Source: Firm-13 sp037143795
GTDB lineage: Bacteria; Bacillota; Clostridia; Saccharofermentanales; Saccharofermentanaceae
Assembly (NCBI GenBank): GCA_037143795.1
Contig: JBAWXZ010000017.1
Span: forward strand, 1 to 64,000
Direction of reading: 5' to 3'
DNA: 64,000 bases
Part shown: piece by piece, positions 8,807-17,858 of the stretch
How positions within the stretch are numbered: position 1 is the stretch's first letter
Layout of the letters: each line of letters starts with the position of its first letter
The notes under the pieces: generated by a model
The model's database searches: none
Seen by the model: the letters and a program-made list of their open reading frames with translations, nothing else
What the model was told of the DNA's origin: nothing
Position numbers and translations under genes: made by a program

Positions 8807-11593
8807 TTATCCCAGGATAACGGTAATCATCAGCGGATCTGCCGTATGTGCCAAAAGTTCCCGGCGTGAAATCTTAATGTATTTACTGGCTTTCATGGGA
8901 AGCGGCCATTCACCGGCGTTGATTCTGACGTTTTTAATTGTATATGCAGAATAGTCCAAAAGCTTTGGATTGATGTACTCTACCTGGATGTGTCTGCCGG
9001 CAAAGGTAGTTGCCGCCGACGCAATTCCTTCATTGTCAAACTGGCAGGGGACAAGCTTAGGCGCAAGGACAAGGTCGCCAAGGCAGCCCCTGACTCCGAA
9101 CATTTCGGTGAGAACCGTAAGGAACAGCCAGCTGGCAGCTCCTGTCAGGTAGTGATACATGCCTTTTCCGCTGAGGGAGAAATATTCGGGAATGCCCGGA
9201 TAGATTTTGCTGTGCGCGGTATCCATGCACAGATCGTACATGGACTGGAAGACTTCATATGCTTCTGTGACAAAGCCCCTCTGATACAGGGCATTCATGT
9301 ACATGACCACCATATGGCTGAAAATGGCTCCGTTTTCTTTCTCGCCGTAAGCAAAGGCAAACCCCCTGCCGAAATTCAGTGTATTCGGACCGAGTGGGGT
9401 GTTGAGTTTGTACCCTCCCGTCCGGGTATCTTTGAGGTATTTGCGGCAGGACTTATAAGCGGCGAGTACCTGGGCATCTGTGGCAAGGCCAGACATTGTG
9501 GTGAAAACCTGACCGGTAAGGTTCATCCGGATACCTTCGGGGAATTCACCGTCGACACACAGTCCGTCGTTATTGTAATAACCGTTGAAAAACCCGCCGC
9601 CGTCTGTTGTCTGTAAATATTCCTGCTTCCTTATGTGATTGAAAATCCATTGACCCTTTTGTTCAAGATCGGAGATAATCTGATCAATGGGAAGATCAGC
9701 CCTTTGATCGGAAACATTGTCTTTCACGGCAGCAAAGTACTCAGTAAGCAGATTATTTTTATACGAAATGTCATCATAAGCGCAGGGACCGGGCGATACG
9801 GAAAGTGAAGGGGAATCTCCGCGGACAGTTCCTGCCGCATCCTGGGTTTTTACCGTATCGAGAAGAATTTTGATTTCGGGACACAGGGACAGCGTATCAA
9901 TCTTCCGGGCGGTTTTGAGCGAGTGGAGAAGTCCGGCGATGCTGATCAGATTGCTGCCGTAAAAGGCTGTAAAAGCTGTGCTTTCACCACGCTGCCTTGC
10001 CATATCAAGTGTGTCGTTCCAGTCCGCGCCTTCGAGGCGGATGATGTTGTGTCCGCCGACATTATAGAAGCAGGAGAGCTGCTGCAGAAGTATATGTTCA
10101 ATAATGGTTCCCTCGTACACGGCACCGCCGGCGGTTTTTAGTTTGCTGCCGCAGAAGGGTGTCCATGACTCATCCTTTCTGGTAGCACGTCCGGTTTGGG
10201 CGTCCCGGAAGTAAGTCTGTTTTTCAAGAAGAAGATCGAGGTCGCCTGTCTGGTCGATATAGAGCTTGGCTGTAAGATAAGGCCATGAACCATGGTCCAT
10301 CCATACACGCGGAATATTATTACGGTCTGCGATAAATTCTCCCGGGTTTGAACCGATAATGGTAGCATTGGAGCCGTCTATTCTGACACCTCCGAAATTG
10401 TTGATGAGAAGGCTCTTCACTTCTTCCGGTTCCAACAGGATAAGGGAGAGGCAATCCTGCCACAGGTCCCGCCATCCGCGGCCGCCCTTGCCGTAGTCAT
10501 GGTAGGGAAGGAATGAGCATCCGTATATTTTGCGTAAAACCGGCTGCACTTCGATCCATTTCATCCAATTGGAAAATCCCGGAAGCCCGGATTTGAAAAT
10601 TACCTTCGTAGCATTGGCCAGCCAGTGAGTTTTATTTTCCAGAAGGGCCTTCTGTACTTTTTCAAGTGTATTGTATCTCAGATAAAGAGCTTTGAGGTCA
10701 TCATCTGTTGTTGTTATTCCCATAAGGACAATATAGCAGGCTGATTCTCCGGGTGCAATTGTTTTTGCTGCAAAGCGAAGGCCGCCGATACATTCCCTGC
10801 CTTCCAGAACTTCATCCATGAAAAATTCAGGGGAAAGATTCTCAACTACGGCCTGAGGCCATTCCAGATCACCTTGTGCGCCGATAAAGTTCTCCATGGA
10901 GGCAATTGAGCCCGCTGGATACGTGCCGTCCTTTTCGCTTCCCAACACATAATACAGAACCTTATTCCATTTATGACCTATCTCGTCAAAAAGTATAACA
11001 GGCTTCATCGTCACGCCTTCCCGATGTTTTTCAGGGCGGTTGACCAGTGAAGTAACATGCCTGTGGTCCCTGATGTTTTCGGCTGAACGTCCGAAAATCG
11101 GAATCGCACAGGTCGCTTCGATTTCGATGGGGGAAGAGGCGGTGTTTGTAATTGTTACGGTCATTATTTCGACTTTATCTTCGTTTGCCGGGACAAAGCT
11201 GGTTACTTCCGATGTCAGAAAACGCTCAGGGTCCTTATAGATTAATGTATGGTAAAGCAGCCCGGCTTCAACGATACGTTCAACAGTCGAAGATGCGTTA
11301 AACCGTTTGGAATGGGCAATGGCGGAGTTGCCTGATACTGACCAGGGATCTTTGCCTTCCTGGTAGATCCAGAAATTCCTTGCTGCCTTAGAATTATGCA
11401 GGTCTTCGATGGAAACCGGCTGAAGAAGGAAATTTTGCTGATTCTGTTTGATGTCTCCGTGGAGAACTGGCGTGATGCAAGACATCAGACCGGCTTCATT
11501 GCATAGCGGAAAATAGAGCTCGTTAATTGCATCAGGCTGTTCCCATCTAAACGTTCCGTTCTCATCGATGAAAACCCAGGGTTTGCTGCACAT
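8807..11593 (-). CDS. GH94 glycoside phosphorylase (laminaribiose/cellodextrin phosphorylase size class)
   Basis: 928 aa, cytoplasmic. The N-terminal beta-sandwich opens with the W-V-F-I-D-E-N-G-T-F and L-Y-F-P-L-C-N-E-A-G-L-M-S-C-I-T-P motifs typical of GH94. The catalytic barrel contains Y-G-K-G-G-R-G-W-R-D-L-W-Q-D and G-A-D-W-N-D-T; D527, the last Asp of D-W-N-D, is the expected general acid. Downstream P-G-I-P-E-Y-F and G-A-A-S-W fit the phosphate and substrate loops. Length and start resemble laminaribiose phosphorylases (about 910 aa) more than cellobiose phosphorylases (about 810 aa). Substrate specificity cannot be fixed from sequence. GAGGTGG precedes the ATG. It is first in a likely two-gene operon with the cupin gene and converges on the 1055-aa enzyme. 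Confidence 0.9.
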   Translation of the reverse strand: MCSKPWVFIDENGTFRWEQPDAINELYFPLCNEAGLMSCITPVLHGDIKQNQQNFLLQPVSIEDLHNSKAARNFWIYQEGKDPWSVSGNSAIAHSKRFNASSTVERIVEAGLLYHTLIYKDPERFLTSEVTSFVPANEDKVEIMTVTITNTASSPIEIEATCAIPIFGRSAENIRDHRHVTSLVNRPEKHREGVTMKPVILFDEIGHKWNKVLYYVLGSEKDGTYPAGSIASMENFIGAQGDLEWPQAVVENLSPEFFMDEVLEGRECIGGLRFAAKTIAPGESACYIVLMGITTTDDDLKALYLRYNTLEKVQKALLENKTHWLANATKVIFKSGLPGFSNWMKWIEVQPVLRKIYGCSFLPYHDYGKGGRGWRDLWQDCLSLILLEPEEVKSLLINNFGGVRIDGSNATIIGSNPGEFIADRNNIPRVWMDHGSWPYLTAKLYIDQTGDLDLLLEKQTYFRDAQTGRATRKDESWTPFCGSKLKTAGGAVYEGTIIEHILLQQLSCFYNVGGHNIIRLEGADWNDTLDMARQRGESTAFTAFYGSNLISIAGLLHSLKTARKIDTLSLCPEIKILLDTVKTQDAAGTVRGDSPSLSVSPGPCAYDDISYKNNLLTEYFAAVKDNVSDQRADLPIDQIISDLEQKGQWIFNHIRKQEYLQTTDGGGFFNGYYNNDGLCVDGEFPEGIRMNLTGQVFTTMSGLATDAQVLAAYKSCRKYLKDTRTGGYKLNTPLGPNTLNFGRGFAFAYGEKENGAIFSHMVVMYMNALYQRGFVTEAYEVFQSMYDLCMDTAHSKIYPGIPEYFSLSGKGMYHYLTGAASWLFLTVLTEMFGVRGCLGDLVLAPKLVPCQFDNEGIASAATTFAGRHIQVEYINPKLLDYSAYTIKNVRINAGEWPLPMKASKYIKISRRELLAHTADPLMITVILG

Positions 11594-11756
11594 TTGTCCA
11601 CCTCACTAAAGATATTGTTTTATCAGACCGGATGGATTTATCATATCATTAATTTTCATGTGCGGTTTATTCTGATTGTTGATATAATATTTTGTGAAGT
11701 GATTTTCCGGAAGATTCTATATTAAAAATAGAATATGGTGAATGGAGAGCAGGAAT

Positions 11757-12647
11757 ATGGACACTTGGGCTTATGTTTTAATTGGAGTCGGAATTGTCGT
11801 TCTAATATTTTTGGCAGGGATTCGAATCGTCCGCCCTACAACCCGCGGACTGATTGAGACGTTGGGAAAGTACACCAAATTCGCTCAGCCCGGCTTCCAC
11901 TGGGTTTTTCCGAAAGTACAGAAAATTTACCTGGTGAATGTGACCGAGCAGATGTTCAATGCAGAGCCGCAGGTAATTATTACAAATGATAATTTGAATG
12001 CAACCGTCGATGCGCAGGTATATTTCCGCGTTAAATTTGATGAGGAGAGTGTCAAGAACTCGATCTACAATGTCAATGATTACCGTTATCAGATTGTGAA
12101 CCTGGCCCGTACGACACTCAGGAATATCATAGGCACGATGACTTTGAAGTCTGCCAACAGTGAAAGAGGCAAGATTAATACCGACCTGTATCAGACCCTC
12201 AAGGATGAGACAAGCAAATGGGGCATCGATATTGTGCGTACGGAGCTTAAAGAAATAGACCCTCCAAAAGACGTACAGGAGACAATGAACAAGGTCGTCA
12301 AGGCTGAAAATGAGAAAGTAGCCGCGATTGACTTTGCTACCGCTGCAGAAACTACGGCTGACGGTATCAAAAGAGCCGAGATCAAGAAAGCCGAAGGTAT
12401 TCGGCAGGCCAAGATCCTGGAAGCTGAAGGCGAAGCACAGGCAATTAAGCTTGTAAATGAAGCGGCTGACAAGTATTTTATCGGTAATGCCCAACTGCTG
12501 CGCAAATTGCAGACGACCGAGACGTCGCTTCGGAATAACGCCAAAATCGTTGTTCCTTCCAATACGGAATTGATAAATGTTATCGGCGAAATGTCCGGTG
12601 TGCTGCCGGTCGAGAGATCCGCTGTAAAAGCCCAGGATAAGAAATAG
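11757..12647 (+). CDS. SPFH/band-7 (stomatin/slipin-like) membrane protein
   Basis: 296 aa. One N-terminal membrane segment (about 5-22, very Val/Ile/Leu-rich) is followed by an SPFH/band-7 domain beginning V-R-P-T-T-R-G-L-I-E-T-L-G-K-Y and containing P-G-F-H-W-V-F-P. After it comes a long Glu/Ala/Lys coiled coil (about 180-245), in which A-E-G-E-A-Q-A is the usual flotillin/stomatin signature. Such proteins oligomerise at the inner membrane and organise membrane domains or proteases. An NfeD partner is not present next to it. The start at 11757 has GGAGAG eight bases upstream, whereas the ATG at 11742 has none. A TATAAT box at 11693-11698 may be its -10. Confidence 0.9.
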   Translation: MDTWAYVLIGVGIVVLIFLAGIRIVRPTTRGLIETLGKYTKFAQPGFHWVFPKVQKIYLVNVTEQMFNAEPQVIITNDNLNATVDAQVYFRVKFDEESVKNSIYNVNDYRYQIVNLARTTLRNIIGTMTLKSANSERGKINTDLYQTLKDETSKWGIDIVRTELKEIDPPKDVQETMNKVVKAENEKVAAIDFATAAETTADGIKRAEIKKAEGIRQAKILEAEGEAQAIKLVNEAADKYFIGNAQLLRKLQTTETSLRNNAKIVVPSNTELINVIGEMSGVLPVERSAVKAQDKK

Positions 12648-12981
12648 AAGCAAAAAGCTGATTTTTCAATCCCGTCAGGGCGGCATGGGTTCAACACCGC
12701 GGGATAATGCACATTCTTCCCGGACAGTACAAGGTCCGTTTCCGCATAAGGACGCAATATTTATATACTGCTTCTTTATGTAGATTGGAATCTGCATCAT
12801 CCGGATGTCAACTCATATCTGCAAATTATCATAAAGGATGTTATTATCATATTGGCTGTATGATACACAGCACTGAGTTGATTCATTAAGGTATCATAGC
12901 AGACAGCCGGTTCAGTTTGAAGGCCGGATGTTTGGCATTGAAGCATATAATAAGTTGAATTACACAATAGGAGGAAGAATT
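12648..12981. other. Non-coding gap before the first sugar isomerase gene
   Basis: About 330 bases with no convincing gene. An 8-bp inverted repeat, TATGATAC near 12860 and GTATCATA near 12890, flanks a segment containing TTGATTCATTAA. This may be a control site or a weak hairpin. No T-tailed terminator was seen after the SPFH gene. A good GGAGGA site ends the gap at about 12971-12976. Confidence 0.45.
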
Positions 12982-14448
12982 ATGAAAAACACACCAGAGG
13001 TCAAGCTGGGAATTGTTGCTGTAAGCAGGGACTGTTTCCCCAAAACACTGTCACTCACGAGGCGCCAGGCAGTTGTTGCCGCGTATGCCGCCAAAGATTC
13101 CCTTTATGAGTGCGGGACAATCATCGAAAATGAAATGGATATGTTAAAGGCACTTGCAGAAGTTAATGCGGCCGGGTGCAATGCCCTGGTAATATACCTC
13201 GGCAATTTTGGTCCCGAGACCCCGGAGACACTGATCGCGCAGAAATTTGACGGACCGGTTATGTTCGCGGCAGCGTCTGAAGACAGTTCCGACAGCTTGA
13301 TCGGCGGCAGGGGAGACGCTTACTGCGGCCTTCTTAATGCCAGTTACAATTTGAAACTGCGGAATATCAAAGCTTATATTCCTGAAAACCCAGTCGGAAC
13401 CCCGGCTGAAGTCGCTGCAATGATGGCGGCTTTTGTTCCGATTGCCAAATCCGTAATTGGACTTCGCGCTCTGAAAATCATTTCATTCGGTCCTCGTCCC
13501 CAGGATTTCCTGGCCTGCAATGCTCCTATAAAGCAGCTTTATAATTTGGGTGTTGAGATTGAAGAGAATTCAGAGCTCGATTTGTTCAGCGCATTTAAAA
13601 AACATGCCGGGGATGCAAGAATTGCAGACGTTGTGAAGGATATGGAAAAAGAGCTTGGTTCCGGCAATAAGAAGCCGACGATACTTCCGAAGCTTGCACA
13701 ATACGAAATTACACTTCTTGACTGGATGGAAGAACATAAAGGCAGCAGGGAGTTTGTCGTATTTGCTAACAAATGCTGGCCGGCTTTCCAGATGGAGTTC
13801 GGATTCGTGCCTTGTTATGTAAACAGCCGTCTGGCCCAGAGAGGGATTCCTGTCTCGTGTGAAGTTGATATCTATGGCGCACTTAGTGAATTTATCGGTG
13901 TCTGCGTAAGTGATGATGTTGTTACTTTACTGGATATTAACAACACGGTTCCTGCCGATATGTATAAGAATGACATCAAGGACAAGTTCAACTATACGAT
14001 AACAGATACATTTATGGGCTTTCACTGCGGTAACACCGCTTCTACAAAACTCTCTTCCTGCAACATGAAATATCAGATGATTATGGCAAGGGCACTGCCG
14101 GAAGAAGTTACACAGGGGACGCTCGAGGGGGATATCATCCCTGGAAACATTACATTCTACCGTCTGCAAAGCACAGCTGATGCTCAGCTCAAGGCATATG
14201 TGGCGGAGGGTGAAGTGCTGCCTGTAGCTACGCAGTCCTTTGGATCGATCGGTATTTTTGCCATCAACGAGATGGGAAGATTCTATCGCCATGTCCTGGT
14301 TGAGGGTAATTATCCTCATCACGGAGCTGTAGCATTCGGTCATTTTGGTAAAACTTTGTATGAAGTGTTTAAGTATCTTGATGTAGCTGAAATCAGTTTC
14401 AATCAGCCCAGGGGAATGCTGTACAAATCGGAGAACCCTTTCTGCTGA
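12982..14448 (+). CDS. L-fucose/L-arabinose isomerase-family protein (copy 1)
   Basis: 488 aa with the fold pattern of FucI/AraA-type ketol isomerases, which interconvert an aldose and a ketose using a divalent metal. Likely metal ligands by family comparison are the Glu in S-C-E-V-D-I-Y-G, the Asp in T-L-L-D-I-N-N and a His in N-Y-P-H-H-G-A-V-A-F-G-H-F-G. The start at 12982 follows AGGAGGAAGA; the upstream ATG at 12928 has no such site. It is shorter than E. coli FucI (about 590 aa), so it belongs to the large and mostly uncharacterised group of FucI-like proteins. It ends before a terminator and is followed by a LacI regulator. A second, diverged copy lies at 25397. Confidence 0.8.
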   Translation: MKNTPEVKLGIVAVSRDCFPKTLSLTRRQAVVAAYAAKDSLYECGTIIENEMDMLKALAEVNAAGCNALVIYLGNFGPETPETLIAQKFDGPVMFAAASEDSSDSLIGGRGDAYCGLLNASYNLKLRNIKAYIPENPVGTPAEVAAMMAAFVPIAKSVIGLRALKIISFGPRPQDFLACNAPIKQLYNLGVEIEENSELDLFSAFKKHAGDARIADVVKDMEKELGSGNKKPTILPKLAQYEITLLDWMEEHKGSREFVVFANKCWPAFQMEFGFVPCYVNSRLAQRGIPVSCEVDIYGALSEFIGVCVSDDVVTLLDINNTVPADMYKNDIKDKFNYTITDTFMGFHCGNTASTKLSSCNMKYQMIMARALPEEVTQGTLEGDIIPGNITFYRLQSTADAQLKAYVAEGEVLPVATQSFGSIGIFAINEMGRFYRHVLVEGNYPHHGAVAFGHFGKTLYEVFKYLDVAEISFNQPRGMLYKSENPFC

Positions 14449-14482
14449 AATAGTACTTTTTATATGGAAGAAAATTTCTGAA

Positions 14483-14534
14483 AAGCACAGTGTTCCCAAC
14501 TGCAGGATTCTGCACTGGAAATACTGTGTTTTTT
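14483..14534 (+). terminator. Rho-independent terminator after isomerase copy 1
   Basis: A 12-bp stem with two G-U pairs (14483-14494 with 14520-14531), an inner TGCAG/CTGCA hairpin and a T run at 14529-14534. It separates the isomerase from the LacI gene. Confidence 0.75.
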
Positions 14535-14588
14535 AATGAATGTGACATTTGGACGCACCTTATTGACTGACATGGTCCAGGCGATATG

Positions 14589-14606
14589 ATAATATGTTCA
14601 TATTAT
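14589..14606. promoter_or_regulatory. Perfect palindrome upstream of LacI gene 1 (operator candidate)
   Basis: ATAATATG-TT-CATATTAT is an exact 8-2-8 inverted repeat lying 38 bases before the LacI start. Its position in the promoter zone and its size fit a repressor operator, possibly for autoregulation. This is inference from symmetry and place; the region is AT-rich. Confidence 0.5.
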
Positions 14607-14643
14607 ATTTAGCCTTTATTAAGGCAGGGCGGATGGTTATTTT

Positions 14644-15672
14644 ATGGGTGTGACGATCAAGGATCTCGCCGTACAGCTGAATCTTTCCCCGGCGACAATA
14701 TCTCTGTCACTTAACAACCGTCCGGGCGTTAATCAAAAAACCCGTGCGCTTGTACTTGAGACGGCTGCGAAGCTTGGATATGAACAAATCAATTCGACTG
14801 CCCGGCGACTGCCTCAGGGCTGTGGAAATATAAGGCTCGTGGTTTATAAAAAAATGGGACGGGTCGTCGCAGATACCCCTTTCTTCCTGGCGTTAATCGA
14901 GGGGATCGAATCTGAGATTAGGCGCAATGGGTACCAGCTACTGATCTCCCACATCAGTGATCGCCCCAGCCTTGACCAGGTCATGGATATCGTAAGTGAG
15001 AATCCTAAGGATGGAATAATCCTTCTGGCTACTGAGCTGTCACTTGCAGATTCCATTCCTTTTTTCGAATCCGGACACCCGCTTGTCGTTCTCGACGGCA
15101 GTTTGTCCGACAGCCAGTATGATACGGTGCTGATTAATAATTTTCAGGGTGCATATGACGCCGTTGCCGAACTGATTCGTATGGGTCACAGCCGGATCGG
15201 CTATTTGCACAGCATGGTTCCGATCTACAATTTCGGACAGCGGCACCATGGATTAGTAAGTGCCCTGGCTGATGCAAAGCTGAGTCTTCAAAAGGAGTGT
15301 ATCTGTTCAGTCGAGCCGTCGATCGAGGGTGCTTACAGCGGAGTTAAGGAATGGCTTCAAAATAATCCGGAGCTGCCCACGGCCTTTTTTGCAGATAATG
15401 ACATAATCGCGTTTGGCGCGATGAAAGCCATTAAAGAATATGGTCTTGTTATTCCGGATGATATCTCAGTCATTGGATTTGACGATCTGCCCTATTGTGA
15501 AATTATCGATCCTCCGCTGACGACTGTCAAAGTCTATAAGCACAGTCTCGGGAGACTTGCCGTGGATCGATTGATTGTCCGGATGCAGGGAGAGGCGGCG
15601 GAAGTCGTTCGCATTGAAGTTGCGACAAAGCTGGTCAGCCGGAAGAGCGTACGGAATATGAACCTGATTTAA
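14644..15672 (+). CDS. LacI-family transcriptional regulator (copy 1)
   Basis: 342 aa. The N-terminal LacI helix-turn-helix covers about 3-48 (V-T-I-K-D-L-A...S-P-A-T-I-S-L-S-L-N-N-R-P-G-V), followed by the hinge and a periplasmic-binding-protein-like effector domain to the end. The effector domain has the family signature F-A-D-N-D-I-I-A-F-G-A and D-I-S-V-I-G-F-D-D-L-P. It probably binds a sugar or sugar phosphate and controls nearby sugar genes. Its effector domain is strikingly like that of the next LacI protein (shared D-T-P-F-F, S-V-I-G-F-D-D, P-P-L-T-T-V), so the two are paralogues. GGATGG lies before the ATG, and a terminator ends the gene. Confidence 0.92.
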   Translation: MGVTIKDLAVQLNLSPATISLSLNNRPGVNQKTRALVLETAAKLGYEQINSTARRLPQGCGNIRLVVYKKMGRVVADTPFFLALIEGIESEIRRNGYQLLISHISDRPSLDQVMDIVSENPKDGIILLATELSLADSIPFFESGHPLVVLDGSLSDSQYDTVLINNFQGAYDAVAELIRMGHSRIGYLHSMVPIYNFGQRHHGLVSALADAKLSLQKECICSVEPSIEGAYSGVKEWLQNNPELPTAFFADNDIIAFGAMKAIKEYGLVIPDDISVIGFDDLPYCEIIDPPLTTVKVYKHSLGRLAVDRLIVRMQGEAAEVVRIEVATKLVSRKSVRNMNLI

Positions 15673-15721
15673 TCTGCCGGCAAATGATTCTGCTTTTTCA
15701 ACGCAGATAAGAAAACAGCCC

Positions 15722-15759
15722 AAACCTCGTGTATTTGTCTGTACACGAGGTTTTTTTTT
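15722..15759 (+). terminator. Strong rho-independent terminator after LacI gene 1
   Basis: A perfect 12-bp stem (AAACCTCGTGTA with TACACGAGGTTT), an 8-base loop and an uninterrupted run of about nine T. Confidence 0.95.
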
Positions 15760-15772
15760 GTGAAAATTTAAT

Positions 15773-15976
15773 TAAAACATTTAGATGTGCAAGTGTGTGT
15801 CTTGCGTTAATCACCTGAAATTTTCAGCGATGGATTGCCATTTGATTCTGAAAATCGCAGTCAAAACAGCATAGTGCCCTAGAAATAAGCATCAATTTTA
15901 CATTTGTACAGCAAAAAAGTCTAAAAAGTTTAAAAATTTCGCATAAATCTATTGAATTATTTGATTAAATGTTTTA
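15773..15976. promoter_or_regulatory. Pair of inverted 11-bp sites upstream of LacI gene 2
   Basis: TAAAACATTTA at 15773-15783 is the exact reverse complement of TAAATGTTTTA at 15966-15976. Each is also a 4-3-4 palindrome (TAAA-N3-TTTA). Their centres are about 193 bases apart, and the second site lies inside the predicted promoter of the LacI gene. Two spaced sites are typical of looping repression by LacI-type tetramers. The region is AT-rich, so chance remains possible. Confidence 0.45.
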
Positions 15977-15980
15977 GTAT
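15952..15980 (+). promoter_or_regulatory. Predicted sigma-A promoter of the sugar operon
   Basis: TTGAAT (15952-15957), a 17-base spacer, then TAGTAT (15975-15980). This puts the start of transcription near 15987, 17 bases before the TTG start of the second LacI gene. The TAAATGTTTTA site overlaps the spacer and -10. Confidence 0.5.
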
Positions 15981-16003
15981 TGCTTTGAAGAGGTGAAAGC
16001 AAA

Positions 16004-17065
16004 TTGAAACCAAGCATCAAACAGCTAAGCGTACTGACCGGCTACTCACCTGCAACGATCTCCAATGCTTTGAATAAGAAGCCAAACGTTAATCAGGAGA
16101 CAGCCAACACAATCTGGCGGGCCGCCCGCGAAACAGGGTATATCAGTGAATCGCATATCAGCAATATCCGGCTGACTGTCTGCCGCACTCATGGCAAAGT
16201 AGTCACCGACACCCCGTTCTTTTCTGCTCTTATCTCTGGTGTTGAAAACGAGTGCCGGTCCCTCGGGTTTGCGACAATCATCAGCCATCTCGACAAAGCC
16301 GATCCTGACTTTGAAGCCCTGCTGCAGCAGATCCTGAGTGACCGGACGACAGGCAACCTTGTACTGGCAACTGAATTCACCGAGGATGACGCCCATATGT
16401 TTCGTAATTCAGAGAGTCCCGTTGTTCTGATTGATACATGGTTTGAAGATATGGATTTCGATACGGTGGGAATTGACAATACCGACTCAACTTTCAACGC
16501 AGCGACGTACCTGATCCATTATGGACACACAAGTATCGGATATCTTAAAAGCAATGCGCCAATCAAGAATTTTATATATAGGGAGTATGGTTACCGGCGT
16601 GCAATGCACGGCAACGGTCTTGAGATCGAATCCAAATATACAGTTCTGCTTACGCCGAGTATGGACGGTTCATACAAGGACATGAAAGAGTTCCTGGAAG
16701 GACAGACGGATCTTCCGACAGCTTTTATCGCCGATAATGACAATATCGCGCTTGGGGCCTGTAAAGCCCTTCAGGACTGCGGGTACCGGATTCCTGAAGA
16801 TATTTCCGTCATCGGTTTTGATGATATGCCGTTCTGCGAAATTGCTGCGCCTCCGCTGACAACCGTACGTGTATTCAAACAGGTTATGGGTGCTGAAGCG
16901 GTCAGGCGGCTTGTACAGGTAATCAGGACAGGAAACAAGATCAAGGTTAAGACGCAGATCTGCACGGAATTCATTGAACGCGAAAGCGTCAGGAATATAG
17001 CGAAAGAAAATTCATTAACCAATGGGGAGACAAGCAATGGAAAATTTGAAAGCCAGGACATTTGA
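16004..17065 (+). CDS. LacI-family transcriptional regulator (copy 2), first gene of the sugar operon
   Basis: 353 aa beginning with TTG, which has AGAGGTGAAAG upstream; no ATG in frame lies near it. Helix-turn-helix at about 4-45 (S-I-K-Q-L-S-V-L-T-G-Y-S-P-A-T-I-S-N-A-L-N), then a sugar-binding effector domain with F-I-A-D-N-D-N-I-A-L-G and D-I-S-V-I-G-F-D-D-M-P-F-C-E-I. It is a close paralogue of the LacI protein at 14644. Its last 29 bases overlap the first transketolase gene, which shows that regulator and enzymes share a transcript. It probably represses its own operon in the absence of the sugar. Confidence 0.92.
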   Translation: MKPSIKQLSVLTGYSPATISNALNKKPNVNQETANTIWRAARETGYISESHISNIRLTVCRTHGKVVTDTPFFSALISGVENECRSLGFATIISHLDKADPDFEALLQQILSDRTTGNLVLATEFTEDDAHMFRNSESPVVLIDTWFEDMDFDTVGIDNTDSTFNAATYLIHYGHTSIGYLKSNAPIKNFIYREYGYRRAMHGNGLEIESKYTVLLTPSMDGSYKDMKEFLEGQTDLPTAFIADNDNIALGACKALQDCGYRIPEDISVIGFDDMPFCEIAAPPLTTVRVFKQVMGAEAVRRLVQVIRTGNKIKVKTQICTEFIERESVRNIAKENSLTNGETSNGKFESQDI

Positions 17066-17858
17066 GATCAGACAGGACATCCTTGACACGATCGTCAACT
17101 GCAAGGCAGGTCATATCGGAGGAGGCTTCAGTGTCACCGACATTCTGACCACCCTGTACTTCAAACAAATGAACATAGACCCGCAGAATCCGAAAGCGCC
17201 GGATCGTGACCGCTTTATCCTTTCTAAAGGCCATTCGGTCGAGGCACTTTATTCGGTTCTTGCTAATCGCGGATTTTTCCCGAGGGAAGATTTAAAAACC
17301 GTTTCAGCTTTCGGGTCCAAATACATTGGCCATCCGAACAACAAAGTTGCCGGAATAGAGATGAACTCCGGTTCGCTCGGACATGGTCTTTCGGTTTCGG
17401 TTGGCATGGCTTTAGCAGCTAAAATGGATCAGGCATCCTATCGTGTCTATGTTGTCATGGGAGACGGTGAACTGGCCGAAGGTTCCGTGTGGGAAGGTGC
17501 CATGGCCGCCTCCCAATACAATCTTGATAATCTGTGTGCTGTCGTTGACCGCAACGGCCTGCAGATTTCCGGTACGACCGAAGAAATCATGGACCATGAG
17601 AACCTGGATGACCGCTGGTCCTCCTTTGGCTGGTATGTAATCCATGCAGTCGGAAATGACACCGACTCACTCAACACAGCGTTTGAGACGGCAAAGTCAG
17701 TTAAAGGCAAACCGACTGTGATTATTGCAGATACAATTAAAGGTTATGGTGTCTCTTTCATGGAAAACTCGGTGCCCTGGCATCACAAGGTCCCGAATGC
17801 TGATGAATATAAGCAGGCTACGGAAGAGCTTACCGACAAAAGGAGTGCAGCGCTATGA
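17037..17858 (+). CDS. Transketolase, N-terminal (thiamine-diphosphate-binding) subunit
   Basis: 273 aa, matching the first third of a full transketolase. The thiamine-diphosphate motif G-D-G-E-L-A-E-G...V-V-D-R-N is present at about 142-172, together with K-A-G-H-I-G-G-G near the N-terminus, L-S-K-G-H, and N-S-G-S-L-G-H-G-L-S. The start at 17037 follows GGGGAG. The stop overlaps the start of the second subunit by four bases (ATGA). Split transketolases of this size move two-carbon units between sugar phosphates; some are dedicated to catabolic pathways, such as the apulose-4-phosphate transketolase subunit A. Its place between a LacI regulator and a sugar kinase points to a catabolic role rather than the general pentose phosphate pathway. 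Confidence 0.92.
   Translation: MENLKARTFEIRQDILDTIVNCKAGHIGGGFSVTDILTTLYFKQMNIDPQNPKAPDRDRFILSKGHSVEALYSVLANRGFFPREDLKTVSAFGSKYIGHPNNKVAGIEMNSGSLGHGLSVSVGMALAAKMDQASYRVYVVMGDGELAEGSVWEGAMAASQYNLDNLCAVVDRNGLQISGTTEEIMDHENLDDRWSSFGWYVIHAVGNDTDSLNTAFETAKSVKGKPTVIIADTIKGYGVSFMENSVPWHHKVPNADEYKQATEELTDKRSAAL

Noticed and set aside
8990..9616. 208-aa plus-strand frame inside the GH94 gene
   Set aside because: Antisense shadow of the clear 928-aa phosphorylase; no ribosome site and no family resemblance.
11802..12653. 283-aa minus-strand frame opposite the SPFH gene
   Set aside because: Shadow frame of a conserved protein with odd composition and no start signals.
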